From: Bifidobacterium scaligerum
GTDB lineage: Bacteria; Actinomycetota; Actinomycetes; Actinomycetales; Bifidobacteriaceae
DNA: 64,000 bases
Direction: 5' to 3'
Assembly (NCBI RefSeq): GCF_002802865.1
Contig: NZ_PGLQ01000001.1
Span: forward strand, 650,613-714,612
The translations under genes and the position numbers were made by a program. Below are positions 28,081 through 37,869 of this stretch, one piece after another. The notes under the pieces are model-generated. The model had not been told where the DNA came from and ran no database searches. It worked only from the letters and a program-made list of their open reading frames with translations. Every line of letters begins with the position of its first letter. The stretch's first letter is position 1.

Positions 28081-29373
28081 TCACGCCATATCAATCAAAC
28101 AAGGAATATCCATCTCCAGCATGGTCTGTGAACCATGCACGCTGGGCAGATGCGTGGCCTTGTCGCTCTGCGTACGCGAGTCAACCAATGTAACGGCATC
28201 AGCGGCCTGCACTATCACATCACCCAGCATCGGTTTGACGCGGTCGGCCACCGGTCCGAAAAGCCCGTCGGCAATCGCCTGCTCCCGAGTCCTTACCAAG
28301 GCGATGTCACCAAGTCTGTGATGCCAACGCGCAGCGATGTCAGATGGATCAGTATCCTGCTCGGCATACAGCATCAATGATCGAGGCTCACCGCCCACCA
28401 GTCCCACACCTTGCTGCAATTGCGGCTCTTCGGCGATATCAATGCGCTGGCTCGGATCGGTCTGCACCATGCCATGATCGGCGACGATTACGATCAACGT
28501 CCCGGTTGGAGCACTGCGACGCAAAAGAGCAAGCTGCGCGTCGATATGCTCGAACGCGGCCACCCAATGCTCGGAATTCCAGCCATAATTATGCCCCACC
28601 TTATCGGCGTCACGAACATACAGGTACGTCAGCCCCGGTTCGCGCGCGGCCCGTGCGGCGGCGAGCACTCTGTCGCGCGGAGTCACGTTGGCTTGATAAT
28701 CGGTACCACGCAAGGCGGCCTCGGTCAGCGGAGAGCCGGCAAACTTGGGTAGGCCCGAACTTGTGACGCGCACACCGCAAGCAGCCAAAGACTCGAATAC
28801 GGTCCGTTCCCGTTGCAGTTCATGCGGGTCAATCATCGCAGGTACGGGAATATGAGGATTGGCCGGCTTCGGAGCGAGTGCATCCTTGAACTGAATGAGC
28901 TGAATAAGCGTATGGCGTTCCGGTTCGAGCTGTGTGTATCCGGCCATGGCGGTGAGTCCCGGGCAGGTACCAGTACCAAATGCGGCCATGGCCGCCACGG
29001 TCGTACTGGGCGCGCAAGTGGAAATAGGTCTTTGATTGACGCGGTCGTTCATCAGGGACCGCAGGTACGGAGCGTGCCCAAGACGCATGGCAAGATTCCA
29101 GTAGCCGAGTCCGTCCACCAGCACTATGATCGCGGATTTGACATCCGGAAAACCAAGAGCATCCTGACATGCTTTGGGATCGGCATGGACCTTGGTGGCG
29201 ATTGGATGTCCGATTGCGCTTGACAGCGCCGGCAACACTGCCGACAGGTGCAATGCCCCTCCACGACCGCCATGCTTACCTGCAGAAGTCCCGTTTGCGC
29301 AAACGGCATCTCCATAGGCTGCAGTGGGGACCAAGCGCAGCAGTTCATCCATATCCGGCGTTTCGACAGTCAT
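28081..29373 (-). CDS. Alkaline phosphatase superfamily phosphodiesterase (NPP-like)
   Basis: Metal-dependent nucleotide pyrophosphatase/phosphodiesterase-like protein. Landmarks are the metal ligand in IIVLVDGLGYWNL, the nucleophile threonine in STCAPSTTVAAMAAFGTG, YLYVRDADKVGHNYGW and IVIVADHGMVQTDPS; all four metal-binding clusters of the family are present. About 430 residues, no signal peptide, so cytoplasmic. Substrate not determined. The ATG at 29373 is my choice; the ribosome-binding site is weak and ATG codons a few residues on are possible. Confidence 0.85.
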   Translation of the reverse strand: MTVETPDMDELLRLVPTAAYGDAVCANGTSAGKHGGRGGALHLSAVLPALSSAIGHPIATKVHADPKACQDALGFPDVKSAIIVLVDGLGYWNLAMRLGHAPYLRSLMNDRVNQRPISTCAPSTTVAAMAAFGTGTCPGLTAMAGYTQLEPERHTLIQLIQFKDALAPKPANPHIPVPAMIDPHELQRERTVFESLAACGVRVTSSGLPKFAGSPLTEAALRGTDYQANVTPRDRVLAAARAAREPGLTYLYVRDADKVGHNYGWNSEHWVAAFEHIDAQLALLRRSAPTGTLIVIVADHGMVQTDPSQRIDIAEEPQLQQGVGLVGGEPRSLMLYAEQDTDPSDIAARWHHRLGDIALVRTREQAIADGLFGPVADRVKPMLGDVIVQAADAVTLVDSRTQSDKATHLPSVHGSQTMLEMDIPCLIDMA

Positions 29374-29610
29374 AGGCTTTATGGTAACCCCATCGCCCCC
29401 ACAGCGAATGGTTCTCAATAAGAAACGTGTAGGGAAAACTCACAAAACAATCCATTTGCGCAGCATCACAATTCGCTATATTCCACTATTCCGGCCGTTT
29501 TTCCTGAGTAATTCGCCAGATAGAATCCTCGCGCCAAACTGATTGAGCATGATTCACGGCGGGGAGTGCAACGGCACTGCTAATATGGGGCAAGTTTGAA
29601 AGGGAGTTCC

Positions 29611-32322
29611 ATGGCATCACACCGCAAACCGTCCGTGCAATCCTATGACCCGCGTACCGTCAAGGAGCATATCGTTGAGACGCCGCTCAATGAGGAAATG
29701 AGCAAGTCATTCCTTGAGTACGCGTATTCAGTGATTTATGCGCGCGCGTTGCCGGATGCGCGCGACGGCATGAAGCCGGTGCAGCGCCGTATCGTCTATC
29801 AGATGGGTCAGATGAATCTGAACCCCGATCGCCCGTATATGAAGTCCGCCCGTGTGGTGGGCGAAGTGATGGGTAAACTGCACCCGCACGGCGATTCCGC
29901 GATCTACGAGGCCATGGTGCGCTTGGCTCAGCCGTTCGCAATGCGCCTGCCGCTGGTGGATGGCCACGGTAATTTCGGCTCGCTTGACGACGGCCCGGCA
30001 GCCTCCCGTTACACCGAAGCTCGTCTTGCCCCGGCCGCGCTCGGCATGAACGCCGATATCGACGAGGACACGGTTGATTTCACACCGAACTACGACAACA
30101 AGCTCAAGGAACCGACCGTTCTTCCGGCGGCGATTCCGAACCTGCTGGTCAATGGTGGCTCGGGTATTGCAGTGGGCATGGCCACGAACCTCGCCACGCA
30201 TAATCTTGGCGAGGTGGTGAATGCCGCCAAGTTTCTGATGGCTCATCCGGAGGCCACGCTTGAACAGCTGATGCGCTATGTACCGGGCCCGGATTGGCCG
30301 ACCGGCGGCACGATTCTTGGCCGTGACGGTATCCGTGAAGCCTACGAGACCGGCCGTGGCACGCTGACTACGCGCGCCACCACGCATGTGGAGCATGTGA
30401 CCGCCCGCAAGCAGGCGATCGTAGTGACCGAGCTGCCGTACATGGTGGGCCCGGAAAAGGTAATCGAGCGTATTTCCGACGGTGTAAAGAACCGCAAGCT
30501 GGAAGGCATTTCCGGTGCGTTCGATCTGTCCGACCGCCATAACGGTACCCGTTTGGTGATTGAGATCAAAACCGGTTTCGATCCTCATGCCGTATTGGTG
30601 CAGTTGTTCAAACACACGCCGTTGCAGGACAACTTCGCCATGAACAATGTGGCACTGGTGAACGGTCGTCCACATGCGATGGGCTTGAAGGAGATGCTGC
30701 AGGTCTGGATTGATCACCGTCGTGTGGTGATCCGCCGCCGGTCCGAATACCGCAAGAAGAAGGCTCAGGAGCGTCTGCACTTGGTCGAGGGCCTACTGTT
30801 GGCCATGCTGGACATCGATGAGGTGATTCAGGTGATCCGCACTTCAGATGATGCGGATGCCGCAAAGACCCGTTTGATGGCCGTGTTTGATTTGGATGAT
30901 GTGCAGGCCCAGTACATCCTGGATTTGCGCTTGCGCCGTCTGACCAAGATGAACCGCATCGAGCTGGAAGCCGAACGCGATGATCTGAAGAAAAGCATCG
31001 AGGAGCTCACCCGTATTCTTGCTTCCGCTGAGGCATTGGATCAGGTGGTGACCGACGAGATGGATCAGGCCGTGGCCAAGTGGGGCTCCCCACGCCGCAC
31101 GGTGCTGCTCGACGTTGATCCGGACGGCACGCTGACCCCGGTGGCCGCACATGGTTCCGGCACGTCCGAGCTCGCCAAATCCGCTCTGGAGGCGGCCAAG
31201 TCCGCCGCCACGATCTCCTCCGCCGCAGCCGATGTGGCCGCCGCCACCAAGGCCGCGAAGAAAAGCGGCGAGGAGAATGTTCTAGCCGGCGCATTGAAGA
31301 TTGAGGATGAGCCGTGTGTGGTGATGATGAGCGCCACCGGCCTGATCGCCCGTACCACGCCGAGCGCATTGGATGTGTACCATGCACGTTCCGCGTCCGA
31401 TAAGCGCCAGCCGAACGATCAGATCACCACAATTTTCCCGACCTCCACGCAGGCGACGTTTGCGCTGATCACCTCTGCAGGCCGTTTGGTATTGGCCCAT
31501 GTGGTCGATTTGCCGGCACTGCCCGCTTCCGAAACGTTGACGTTGACCGGTGGCGTACAGGCCGACGAACTGATTGGCATGACCGAATCCACCGATCCGA
31601 TTCCAGGAGAACACGTGGTCACCGCCATCGCCATGGAACAGCCGAAAAGCAACGATAATGGCGATGCCGATGCTGCAAAGTCCGCACCGCTCCCCTCACT
31701 GGCCATTGGCACACGCAACGGCGTAGTCAAGCGCTGGAACCGCGAGGCACCCACCACGATGGACTCCTGGCCTGTCATCGATCTGAAGGAAGGCGACGAA
31801 GTGGTGTTCGCTGCCACCGCCGAGGACGACGACCGTCTGGTGTTCATCTCTTCCGATTCCTCGTTGCTGACCTTTGAGGCGAAGAATGTGCGTCCACAGG
31901 GCCGCACCGCAGGCGGTATGGCCGGCATCAAGCTGGCTGCCGGCGCGCATGTGATGGCGTTCAACGTGGTGCCGGCCGGCAAGGTGGCATGGACGTACGA
32001 GGAAGGCGAAAACGGGTTGAGCTCGGCCTCCGGTGCCGTGGTGCTTACCGTGGCCGGCGACGAGGACGCTTTGCCCGGTACCGAAAACGGTGCCGCCAAG
32101 GTAACGCCGCTCGAAATGTATCCGACCAAGGGCCGCGCCACGGGCGGCGTACGCTCGCAACGCTTCTTAAAGGGTCAGAACACGCTGATTCTGGCATGGG
32201 TGGGCCTCTACCCGCTCAATGCGGCCACATCATCCGGAACCGCGGTGGAGCTGCCAAAGCCGGATATGCGTCGCGATGGCTCCGGCGTGGATCTCGCCGC
32301 CCCCATCGCCTTCATCGGCTGA
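29611..32322 (+). CDS. parC: DNA topoisomerase IV / gyrase subunit A
   Basis: Type IIA topoisomerase cleavage subunit, 903 residues. The N-terminal domain has [18 protein letters not shown], the quinolone-resistance region around [17 protein letters not shown] and catalytic Tyr134 in [12 protein letters not shown]. The C-terminal part is a degenerate six-bladed propeller ([42 protein letters not shown]). I prefer ParC because gyrA normally sits with gyrB near the origin and no gyrB is here, but subunit A of gyrase cannot be excluded. GGGAG precedes the ATG at 29611. Confidence 0.88.
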   Translation: MASHRKPSVQSYDPRTVKEHIVETPLNEEMSKSFLEYAYSVIYARALPDARDGMKPVQRRIVYQMGQMNLNPDRPYMKSARVVGEVMGKLHPHGDSAIYEAMVRLAQPFAMRLPLVDGHGNFGSLDDGPAASRYTEARLAPAALGMNADIDEDTVDFTPNYDNKLKEPTVLPAAIPNLLVNGGSGIAVGMATNLATHNLGEVVNAAKFLMAHPEATLEQLMRYVPGPDWPTGGTILGRDGIREAYETGRGTLTTRATTHVEHVTARKQAIVVTELPYMVGPEKVIERISDGVKNRKLEGISGAFDLSDRHNGTRLVIEIKTGFDPHAVLVQLFKHTPLQDNFAMNNVALVNGRPHAMGLKEMLQVWIDHRRVVIRRRSEYRKKKAQERLHLVEGLLLAMLDIDEVIQVIRTSDDADAAKTRLMAVFDLDDVQAQYILDLRLRRLTKMNRIELEAERDDLKKSIEELTRILASAEALDQVVTDEMDQAVAKWGSPRRTVLLDVDPDGTLTPVAAHGSGTSELAKSALEAAKSAATISSAAADVAAATKAAKKSGEENVLAGALKIEDEPCVVMMSATGLIARTTPSALDVYHARSASDKRQPNDQITTIFPTSTQATFALITSAGRLVLAHVVDLPALPASETLTLTGGVQADELIGMTESTDPIPGEHVVTAIAMEQPKSNDNGDADAAKSAPLPSLAIGTRNGVVKRWNREAPTTMDSWPVIDLKEGDEVVFAATAEDDDRLVFISSDSSLLTFEAKNVRPQGRTAGGMAGIKLAAGAHVMAFNVVPAGKVAWTYEEGENGLSSASGAVVLTVAGDEDALPGTENGAAKVTPLEMYPTKGRATGGVRSQRFLKGQNTLILAWVGLYPLNAATSSGTAVELPKPDMRRDGSGVDLAAPIAFIG

Positions 32323-32348
32323 GTGTCGGCACTCCCCCCAACACGCAC

Positions 32349-32402
32349 AAACCTCTTTCCACTATGGAAAGTGATACTATTTTCCACAACGGAAAGAGGT
32401 TT
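32349..32402 (+). promoter_or_regulatory. Nested palindromes: likely operator (and possible parC terminator)
   Basis: Two palindromes, CTTTCCA-CTA-TGGAAAG at 32355-32371 and TTTCC-ACAAC-GGAAA at 32381-32395, lie 25 bp apart, flanking a -10-like GATACTAT. They also sit inside a larger repeat, AAACCTCTTTCC (32349-32360) against GGAAAGAGGTTT (32391-32402). Position suggests autoregulation by the winged-helix protein of the downstream cassette; the outer stem could also terminate parC. Confidence 0.6.
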
Positions 32403-32443
32403 GGCTATTCGGCTATACAGCAATCCGCGCGAAGGGGGCCGTC

Positions 32444-33070
32444 ATGGCAAATACGCAGCAGAAGCAACAGACACAACAACTGTCTGAACACAAACCGGTC
32501 AACGGCCAGCAGCAGGCACTTGCTGCATTCGACGCCTTGCAGACGCTCGACGCCGATCGCGCGAAAATCGCAACCGGCTATGCAGCTCTCCGCACATCCA
32601 ACATCGTGTGGATAGCCATCGTATTCGGACTGCTCACATTCACGTATTGGTTGATCCCTCAGGCATGGTTCAACCGGTTCAGCCTACCGTGGAATCCCAT
32701 ATGGCTTGTGGCTGCTCTGTTTGCGATAAGCTTGCTGCTTCTCGCTGCAGCCATCATGCTCAATAGCCGACGTCAAGGCATCGCTCCGCAATGGCTGGCA
32801 CCGAAACCGGCGATACAGAGCCGCCGCTATACGATTGCGGTCGCCGTGCATTTCTTCGTTAATTTCATTCCACCGATTTTGGCGCTTGCCGTAGGATTCA
32901 CCACCACCGCATGGTGGTCAGCCGTGGCAGTCACATTGGTTGGCGCGGTTATCAATGGCGCCATGGAAGCGTGGGAATGTGACGAAATCGTCCGCGCATT
33001 ACAGCAGCGCACCGCTCCAGATCCATCCGCCTTTGACTCTTTAGCGGAGGCGCATCATGACATCGGATAA
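32444..33070 (+). CDS. Four-helix membrane protein of an ABC exporter cassette
   Basis: 208-residue unrecognised membrane protein. A Gln-rich soluble N-terminus (about 45 residues) precedes four predicted membrane segments: IVWIAIVFGLLTFTYWLI, PIWLVAALFAISLLLLAAAI, YTIAVAVHFFVNFIPPILAL and AVAVTLVGAVINGAMEAW. The last 14 bases overlap the winged-helix gene, so the two are cotranslated; the cassette then continues with ABC-2 exporter genes. It may sense a signal and act on the regulator, but this is inference from order only. Confidence 0.8.
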   Translation: MANTQQKQQTQQLSEHKPVNGQQQALAAFDALQTLDADRAKIATGYAALRTSNIVWIAIVFGLLTFTYWLIPQAWFNRFSLPWNPIWLVAALFAISLLLLAAAIMLNSRRQGIAPQWLAPKPAIQSRRYTIAVAVHFFVNFIPPILALAVGFTTTAWWSAVAVTLVGAVINGAMEAWECDEIVRALQQRTAPDPSAFDSLAEAHHDIG

Positions 33071-33368
33071 TCCGCAGCCGATATTCAACGAAGTCATCCA
33101 CGCTCCAATTCGATTGCGCATCTGCGGTCTGCTCGACACGTATGGCACCATGCGATTCGATGTGCTGCGCGATACGCTCGAAATCAGCGACGCCACGTGT
33201 TCCAAAAACCTCAAAACACTGGCCGAGCATGATTACATTCAGCTTGATAAGAAAGCCGGCGAAGGCGGTAAAGCCTACAAAGTCACCTGGGTCAAGCTCA
33301 CTCGTGAGGGTAAGCAGGCGTTTCAATCCCATGTAGCCGCTCTGCGACAAATCGTCGCCGGGCAGTAG
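33057..33368 (+). CDS. Winged-helix transcriptional regulator (HTH_34/ArsR-like)
   Basis: 103-residue winged-helix protein. The sequence runs IRLRICGLLDTYGTMRFDVL (helices 1-2), DTLEISDATCSKNLKTLAEH (recognition helix), then YIQLDKKAGEGGKAYKVTWV (wing). It lacks metal-binding cysteines of classical ArsR proteins. It overlaps the upstream membrane-protein gene by 14 nt and precedes the exporter genes, so it is the likely ligand of the palindromes at 32349-32402 and the controller of the cassette. Confidence 0.87.
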   Translation: MTSDNPQPIFNEVIHAPIRLRICGLLDTYGTMRFDVLRDTLEISDATCSKNLKTLAEHDYIQLDKKAGEGGKAYKVTWVKLTREGKQAFQSHVAALRQIVAGQ

Positions 33369-33490
33369 CAGTTCCTGACCTTCCTGAGCCAGCGCAAGCC
33401 ATCCCCAAAACCGCTACCATGCGCATGGCCTGGCGCAAGCTTACCCAAAAACATCCACGCGCCACCCAGCACACTTAATCCGAGGCATCT

Positions 33491-34759
33491 ATGCAAGCCA
33501 TCTTCTACAAGGATTTCCAACAGCTCCGTCATAACACCGCGATGTTGGCCATCGCCATCACCGCCATTGCCATGCCAATGCTCTGCATCGCTGTGATTCC
33601 CATAATCGGCATGAATGGCAATACAGCGAACGCCCTGTACCAGTTCGCCATCATCACATTGGGCATATGCCTGGCACCTACGCTTTCCATCGATGCCATC
33701 CGCAGCGACCTCGCCAATGGCACCATTCTCACCGTGCGAGCCTGCAGCCGTCCGCTGCGCCAATATGTCATCGCGCAACTGGTGTGGGCGCTCATCCCCA
33801 TCACCATTGCGAGCGCAATACTCACCGCATTCGCCTATGCCGTTGCTCCGACGCTGCGCTCGGCAATTCTTACTCCGCAAGGTATCGCAACAGCATGCGC
33901 GCCAACGCTCATCGCATTCGCGCTCTATCTCTGGTCCATTTGCATCAAAGGAAAGGCTTTACTCATGACCAGCTCCACCCTCGCACCTAACAACGACACT
34001 ATCGGCACCGATCAAGTGCCGACCATCCGTATCACGGATATGACGTTCGGCTATAAACGCAGCAAACCAGTGCTGGAGCATATCAATCTCGACGTGCCGG
34101 TCGGCCAATCGCTGGGCATTCTGGGATACAACGGCGTGGGCAAAACCACCCTGTTCGGCATCATCACCGGCTTGCTGTGCCCGCAGCACGGTTCCGCGGC
34201 AATCAACAGCAATGTATTCCATTCGATGCGCGAAGTGTTTCAACTGAGCGATTCCGGCAACCTCTCTCCTACGATGACCATCCGCGAAAATCTCAAGTTC
34301 CGTTCGATGCTTTACGCCGCACACGAGAACCCGCATCCTCTCGACATGCAGCATCTCAACGAACTGCCGATGGTACAGGCGTTTGAATTGGGCGAGCATC
34401 TCGACAAGAAGGTCAAGGATCTTTCCAGCGGCCTGAGGAAACGCGCAGGCATCGTGGCTGGCATGCTGTTCAGCCCGAAGCTGATTCTGCTGGATGAGCC
34501 AACCAATGCCGTGGACCCGATCACCCGGCAGTTGCTGGTCGATTTGATGAAACAACTTAAGGCGAAGGGACGCACGATACTGACCATCACGCATGATTTG
34601 GAATACTGCTGGGAGGTTACCGACCGCATCATCATCCTCGATAACAAGCACCTCGTCAAAGATTGCGATATCAGCGATTTCCCAACCATCGACGCATTCA
34701 AACAGGCCGCCACACTTGGCCGCGAACGTAGCAATGTGAACTTTGGCATCAGTAAATAG
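33491..34759 (+). CDS. ABC-2 permease fragment fused in frame to ABC exporter ATPase
   Basis: 422-residue hybrid. Residues 1-157 resemble an ABC-2 permease (FYKDFQQLRHNTAMLAIAIT, IDAIRSDLANGTILTVRACS, PTLIAFALYLWSICIKGKAL) but stop where the sister permease at 34779 continues for about 70 more residues. Without a stop codon the frame enters a complete ATPase: Walker A GYNGVGKTTL, signature LSSGLRKRAG, Walker B LILLDEPTNAVD and the switch histidine in LTITHD. An internal ATG at 33965 with AAAGGAAAGG upstream could start a separate ATPase of about 264 residues. An in-frame deletion between two formerly separate genes explains this best. Confidence 0.8.
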   Translation: MQAIFYKDFQQLRHNTAMLAIAITAIAMPMLCIAVIPIIGMNGNTANALYQFAIITLGICLAPTLSIDAIRSDLANGTILTVRACSRPLRQYVIAQLVWALIPITIASAILTAFAYAVAPTLRSAILTPQGIATACAPTLIAFALYLWSICIKGKALLMTSSTLAPNNDTIGTDQVPTIRITDMTFGYKRSKPVLEHINLDVPVGQSLGILGYNGVGKTTLFGIITGLLCPQHGSAAINSNVFHSMREVFQLSDSGNLSPTMTIRENLKFRSMLYAAHENPHPLDMQHLNELPMVQAFELGEHLDKKVKDLSSGLRKRAGIVAGMLFSPKLILLDEPTNAVDPITRQLLVDLMKQLKAKGRTILTITHDLEYCWEVTDRIIILDNKHLVKDCDISDFPTIDAFKQAATLGRERSNVNFGISK

Positions 34760-34778
34760 TCATCAAAGGAGTCTTTTT

Positions 34779-35468
34779 ATGAAAGCAATGCTTTGGAAAG
34801 ATTGGATTCTTCTACGCAGGAACCCGTTATATTTGGCATTCGGCATCGGTCTTTGGCTGTTCATTCCGGTGATGCTCGCTATGCTCTCCGTGAGCGCTCC
34901 TGCGGACCCCACCACTATAGATGGATTATCCATGGTGCAGACGTTCGCACCATGGTATGGGTTCCTGGGCAGCGAATTGGCGATATGCACGCTGATGGCC
35001 AATCCCAATACGATGGATATGTCGGCTTCGGTGGAAGTTGACGGCACTCTGGAGTCTTGGCGTGCCTCCGGCCGTTCGATGCTGCAGTATTGCATAGCCA
35101 AAAGTCTGTTGCCCATTCTTATCGCCGAAGTCATGTCGATGAGCATTTTCGGTTATCTGGCGTGGGGCGGATTGGTTCACTGGAATAACAATGCAATCCT
35201 CGAAATCGTGTGCATTATTCTTACCCCAGCTGTGATTGCTTTCGCCGGCGAGCAGATCCTGCTTGCCTCGCATGCGGCCTCAGTTGGCTCATTCTCGGTA
35301 ATCTCACTGGTTTCCTCCGCGCCAATGCTGGTATTCATAATCGTCATGCTGATGACGTCCGCCACTTGGGCACTGATCGCACTGGTTGCATTCGGCATCC
35401 TTGCCATCGCGCTCAGCATTATCTCCGCACACCGCCGTTACCCTACGACGTTGCGGCCCATTCTGTAA
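34779..35468 (+). CDS. ABC-2 type exporter permease
   Basis: 229-residue permease beginning MKAMLWKDWILLRRNP, with about six membrane segments and the family element SASVEVDGTLESWRASGRSM between helices 2 and 3. It pairs with the ATPase ending 20 bp upstream; AAAGGAG precedes the ATG at 34779. Compared with the truncated permease at 33491, it is full length. Substrate unknown; such small cassettes with a dedicated regulator often export antimicrobial peptides or similar compounds, which here is inference. Confidence 0.85.
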   Translation: MKAMLWKDWILLRRNPLYLAFGIGLWLFIPVMLAMLSVSAPADPTTIDGLSMVQTFAPWYGFLGSELAICTLMANPNTMDMSASVEVDGTLESWRASGRSMLQYCIAKSLLPILIAEVMSMSIFGYLAWGGLVHWNNNAILEIVCIILTPAVIAFAGEQILLASHAASVGSFSVISLVSSAPMLVFIIVMLMTSATWALIALVAFGILAIALSIISAHRRYPTTLRPIL

Positions 35469-35494
35469 TCACACTCCTGTGACCAGCCACATTG

Positions 35495-35571
35495 CGGCCT
35501 AGACTAGGCGAAGGGTTCTGGATAGTACCGACATCCGGAACCTCTGCCATACCTCGGCCTACACTGGGCGA
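35495..35571 (+). promoter_or_regulatory. Direct repeat pair upstream of the response regulator
   Basis: CGGCCTAGACTAGGCGA (35495-35511) recurs as CGGCCTACACTGGGCGA (35555-35571), two mismatches in 17 bp, starts 60 bp apart. Each contains a -10-like hexamer (TAGACT, TACACT), and the second ends 16 bp before the start codon. They could be duplicated promoters or binding sites for the regulator itself. Confidence 0.5.
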
Positions 35572-35586
35572 CATAGGAGGTGCCTT

Positions 35587-36504
35587 ATGAAGTTACTGGT
35601 CGCCGCTTCGAATGAGCCACTCGCCCGCGCCATTCGCGGCACGTTGCTGGGCGCGCAGCATGAGGTCGACCAGACCGGCACCCGGGAAGCGACATTGCAC
35701 GCGATTATCGCAGCACAGCAAGGACAGGTTGTAGCCAAGGATGAAGTCGATGCCAAAGCATCGGGCGACAATCAAACTCAGACTGCACAAACTGGCGCTC
35801 CGGCACAAACCACTGCCTTAACGCAGTCCCAAACCGCAAATGATGCCGATGCAGCACCCGTAATCCCTTATGATGCGATTGTGCTCGACGAGGATCTGGT
35901 CGAACCGCCGCACAATGTTTTTGTTGCGGAGTTGCGTAATACTGACCCCTCATTGAAGATTCTGTTGCTTGCCACCACCCCGTTGAGCCGCGCGACCGGC
36001 GAGGGTAATCGTTGGCGAGCACTGCCGCATGAATACGCGCCCATCGAGCCGAATCAATCAGCTGAACCAGCGGCATCATTCGAATCCAATGAGTCCGGCG
36101 AAACCAGCGAAACCAAAGCACAGGCAAACGCCAACCAACCGGATGCCGTACTGCGCAAGCCGTTCTCCGATACCGAGCTGCTGTCATATATCAGCGCGCT
36201 CGCCGCCGACTCTCCCACTATGATCATCCGCGGCAATCTCACGTTGGACACCACCCATCGCCGGGCCTACTATGCGTCTACACATAGTCCAATCACACTC
36301 TCCCGCTTGGAATACAGTCTGCTGGAGGCATTGGTCAAAGCCGATGGCAAGTTCGTGAACACCAAGGAACTTGTAGGCCTTGTGGGCGGTCCGTATTTCG
36401 AACAGCAAGGTCTGCTGCGTAACGCATTGTATACGTTGGATAAGAAGCTCACGCGCGCGGGTCTCATCATGACCCAGCGCGGCTCCAATTACCGCATTCG
36501 GTAG
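35587..36504 (+). CDS. Orphan response-regulator-like protein with OmpR-type winged helix
   Basis: 305 residues. The C-terminal ~85 residues are an OmpR/PhoB DNA-binding domain (LSRLEYSLLEALVKADGKFV, GLLRNALYTLDKKLTRAGLI, RGSNYRIR). The N-terminus starts like a receiver (KLLVAASNEPLARAIRGTLL) and has AIVLDEDLVEPP where the phospho-acceptor strand should be, but between them sits a Gln/Thr/Ala-rich insert of about 40 residues and the usual DD pair is missing. A second acidic low-complexity linker separates the two domains. No histidine kinase is adjacent. GGAGG precedes the ATG. Phosphorylation is doubtful. Confidence 0.8.
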   Translation: MKLLVAASNEPLARAIRGTLLGAQHEVDQTGTREATLHAIIAAQQGQVVAKDEVDAKASGDNQTQTAQTGAPAQTTALTQSQTANDADAAPVIPYDAIVLDEDLVEPPHNVFVAELRNTDPSLKILLLATTPLSRATGEGNRWRALPHEYAPIEPNQSAEPAASFESNESGETSETKAQANANQPDAVLRKPFSDTELLSYISALAADSPTMIIRGNLTLDTTHRRAYYASTHSPITLSRLEYSLLEALVKADGKFVNTKELVGLVGGPYFEQQGLLRNALYTLDKKLTRAGLIMTQRGSNYRIR

Positions 36505-36535
36505 CGCTCGCAAACGACTATTCGTAACCGAAAAA

Positions 36536-36570
36536 AAGTTGCTTACGAACAACTTATTCGTAAGCAACTT
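36536..36570. terminator. Bidirectional terminator
   Basis: Perfect 14-bp inverted repeat (arm AAGTTGCTTACGAA) with a 7-nt loop, A-run to the left and AT-rich on the right, between convergent genes ending at 36504 and 36598. Two extra copies of the TTCGTAA core lie nearby (CAAACGACTATTCGTAAC). Confidence 0.8.
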
Positions 36571-36597
36571 ATTTCATGAGGAAAACAGACTACCGCC

Positions 36598-37725
36598 TCA
36601 CAGTTCGGGCACGACCTCAATCTTGAGGCCTTGCATGCTGAGCGCGTATTCCATCGCTTCGTTGATCTGGTCAAGCGGGAATACGTTGGTCACCAAGTCC
36701 ATGACTGGCAGACCACGGTCCTTGGCTTCCTTGAGGAACTCCTGCGCCTCCAGCCAGTCGCCGGCCTGGTAGGTCCAGGAGCCGGTGAGCTTGATTTCCT
36801 TCTGGCACACGTCCAGATGCGGGTTGTAGGTGGCGTCACCGGTGTTGGTGAAGAAGCCGACCTCGCAGTAGGAGCCGCCACGGCGAATGTACTTGAACAG
36901 GGCTGCGGCCGCTGCGGGCGAACCGGTGCACTGGAAGCCCATTTCCGCACCGAGGCCTTCGGTCACTTCACGCACGGCGTCGGCCGCGGCATCCACGGAA
37001 TCATAGTCGGAGAAGTTCACGGTGGCGGTGGCACCAAGCTTCTTGGCCATCTGAAGTCGGGCTTCCTTGGCGTCCACGGCTACGATGTTGCGGATGCCGT
37101 AGGTCTTGAGCAAGGCGACCAGCAGTAGACCGATCGGACCGCAGCCTTGGACCAGCACATGGGAGCCATGCTTGAAATCGTAGATCTTCTTGGCTTCCTC
37201 CACAGCGTGCACAATCACGGCGGCCGGTTCGATCAGAATGCGCAGGTCACGGTCCGGCATGTCGTTCACATTGAAGATCACCGCACCCGGATTGCACTTC
37301 ATGTAGTCGGAATACCAGCCGTTGAAGAAGTGGTCCTCGCCAGGCATGAGTCCGTGGATTTCGCCGTTTTCACACAGGTGAATCATGTCGGCGCGGCGCT
37401 TGCAGATGGCGCAGTGACCGCATGGGCGCAGACCGGTGACGATCTTGTCGCCCACTTTGAGCGGCTTGCCGGAGTAATCCGTGGTGACGTTCTTGCCGAG
37501 CTTCACGACTTCGCCGGTGGCTTCGTGGCCGAGCACGATGGGAGCGAATCCGAACGGGTCGGCACGGTATTCGGATTGATCGGTGCCGCAGATGCCGCAG
37601 CCTTCAACGCGGACGAGTACCTCGTCATCGTTGATTTGCGGCAGTGGGAGCGTGCGCACGTCGATGTGCTTGGGCTCCGTCAATACAGCAACACGGCCTT
37701 CTGCGGGAATGGTTGGTTCGGACAT
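36598..37725 (-). CDS. Zinc-dependent medium-chain alcohol/polyol dehydrogenase
   Basis: MDR-superfamily dehydrogenase, about 375 residues. Catalytic zinc ligands appear in GCGICGTD and GHEATGE; the structural zinc site is CGHCAICKRRADMIHLC; the cofactor fold shows VLVQGCGPIGLLLVAL followed by VDAKEARLQMAK, an acidic end compatible with NAD. Similar to sorbitol/threonine dehydrogenase-like enzymes, but the substrate cannot be set. The ATG at 37725 lies eight bases after AAAGGAG; an ATG two codons earlier is too close to it. Confidence 0.9.
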   Translation of the reverse strand: MSEPTIPAEGRVAVLTEPKHIDVRTLPLPQINDDEVLVRVEGCGICGTDQSEYRADPFGFAPIVLGHEATGEVVKLGKNVTTDYSGKPLKVGDKIVTGLRPCGHCAICKRRADMIHLCENGEIHGLMPGEDHFFNGWYSDYMKCNPGAVIFNVNDMPDRDLRILIEPAAVIVHAVEEAKKIYDFKHGSHVLVQGCGPIGLLLVALLKTYGIRNIVAVDAKEARLQMAKKLGATATVNFSDYDSVDAAADAVREVTEGLGAEMGFQCTGSPAAAAALFKYIRRGGSYCEVGFFTNTGDATYNPHLDVCQKEIKLTGSWTYQAGDWLEAQEFLKEAKDRGLPVMDLVTNVFPLDQINEAMEYALSMQGLKIEVVPEL

Positions 37726-37869
37726 TGTCATAACTCCTTTGTGATGAGGGAATGCCTTCACTTGGCTATATTAGTCCGATTGCCCCGCAGAACACCGCAT
37801 CAACACTTGCGCAACACGTTTCTCGCTTTCTCGGTTCCTTTCCATATGCGCCTACTAAGATGCGGCACA

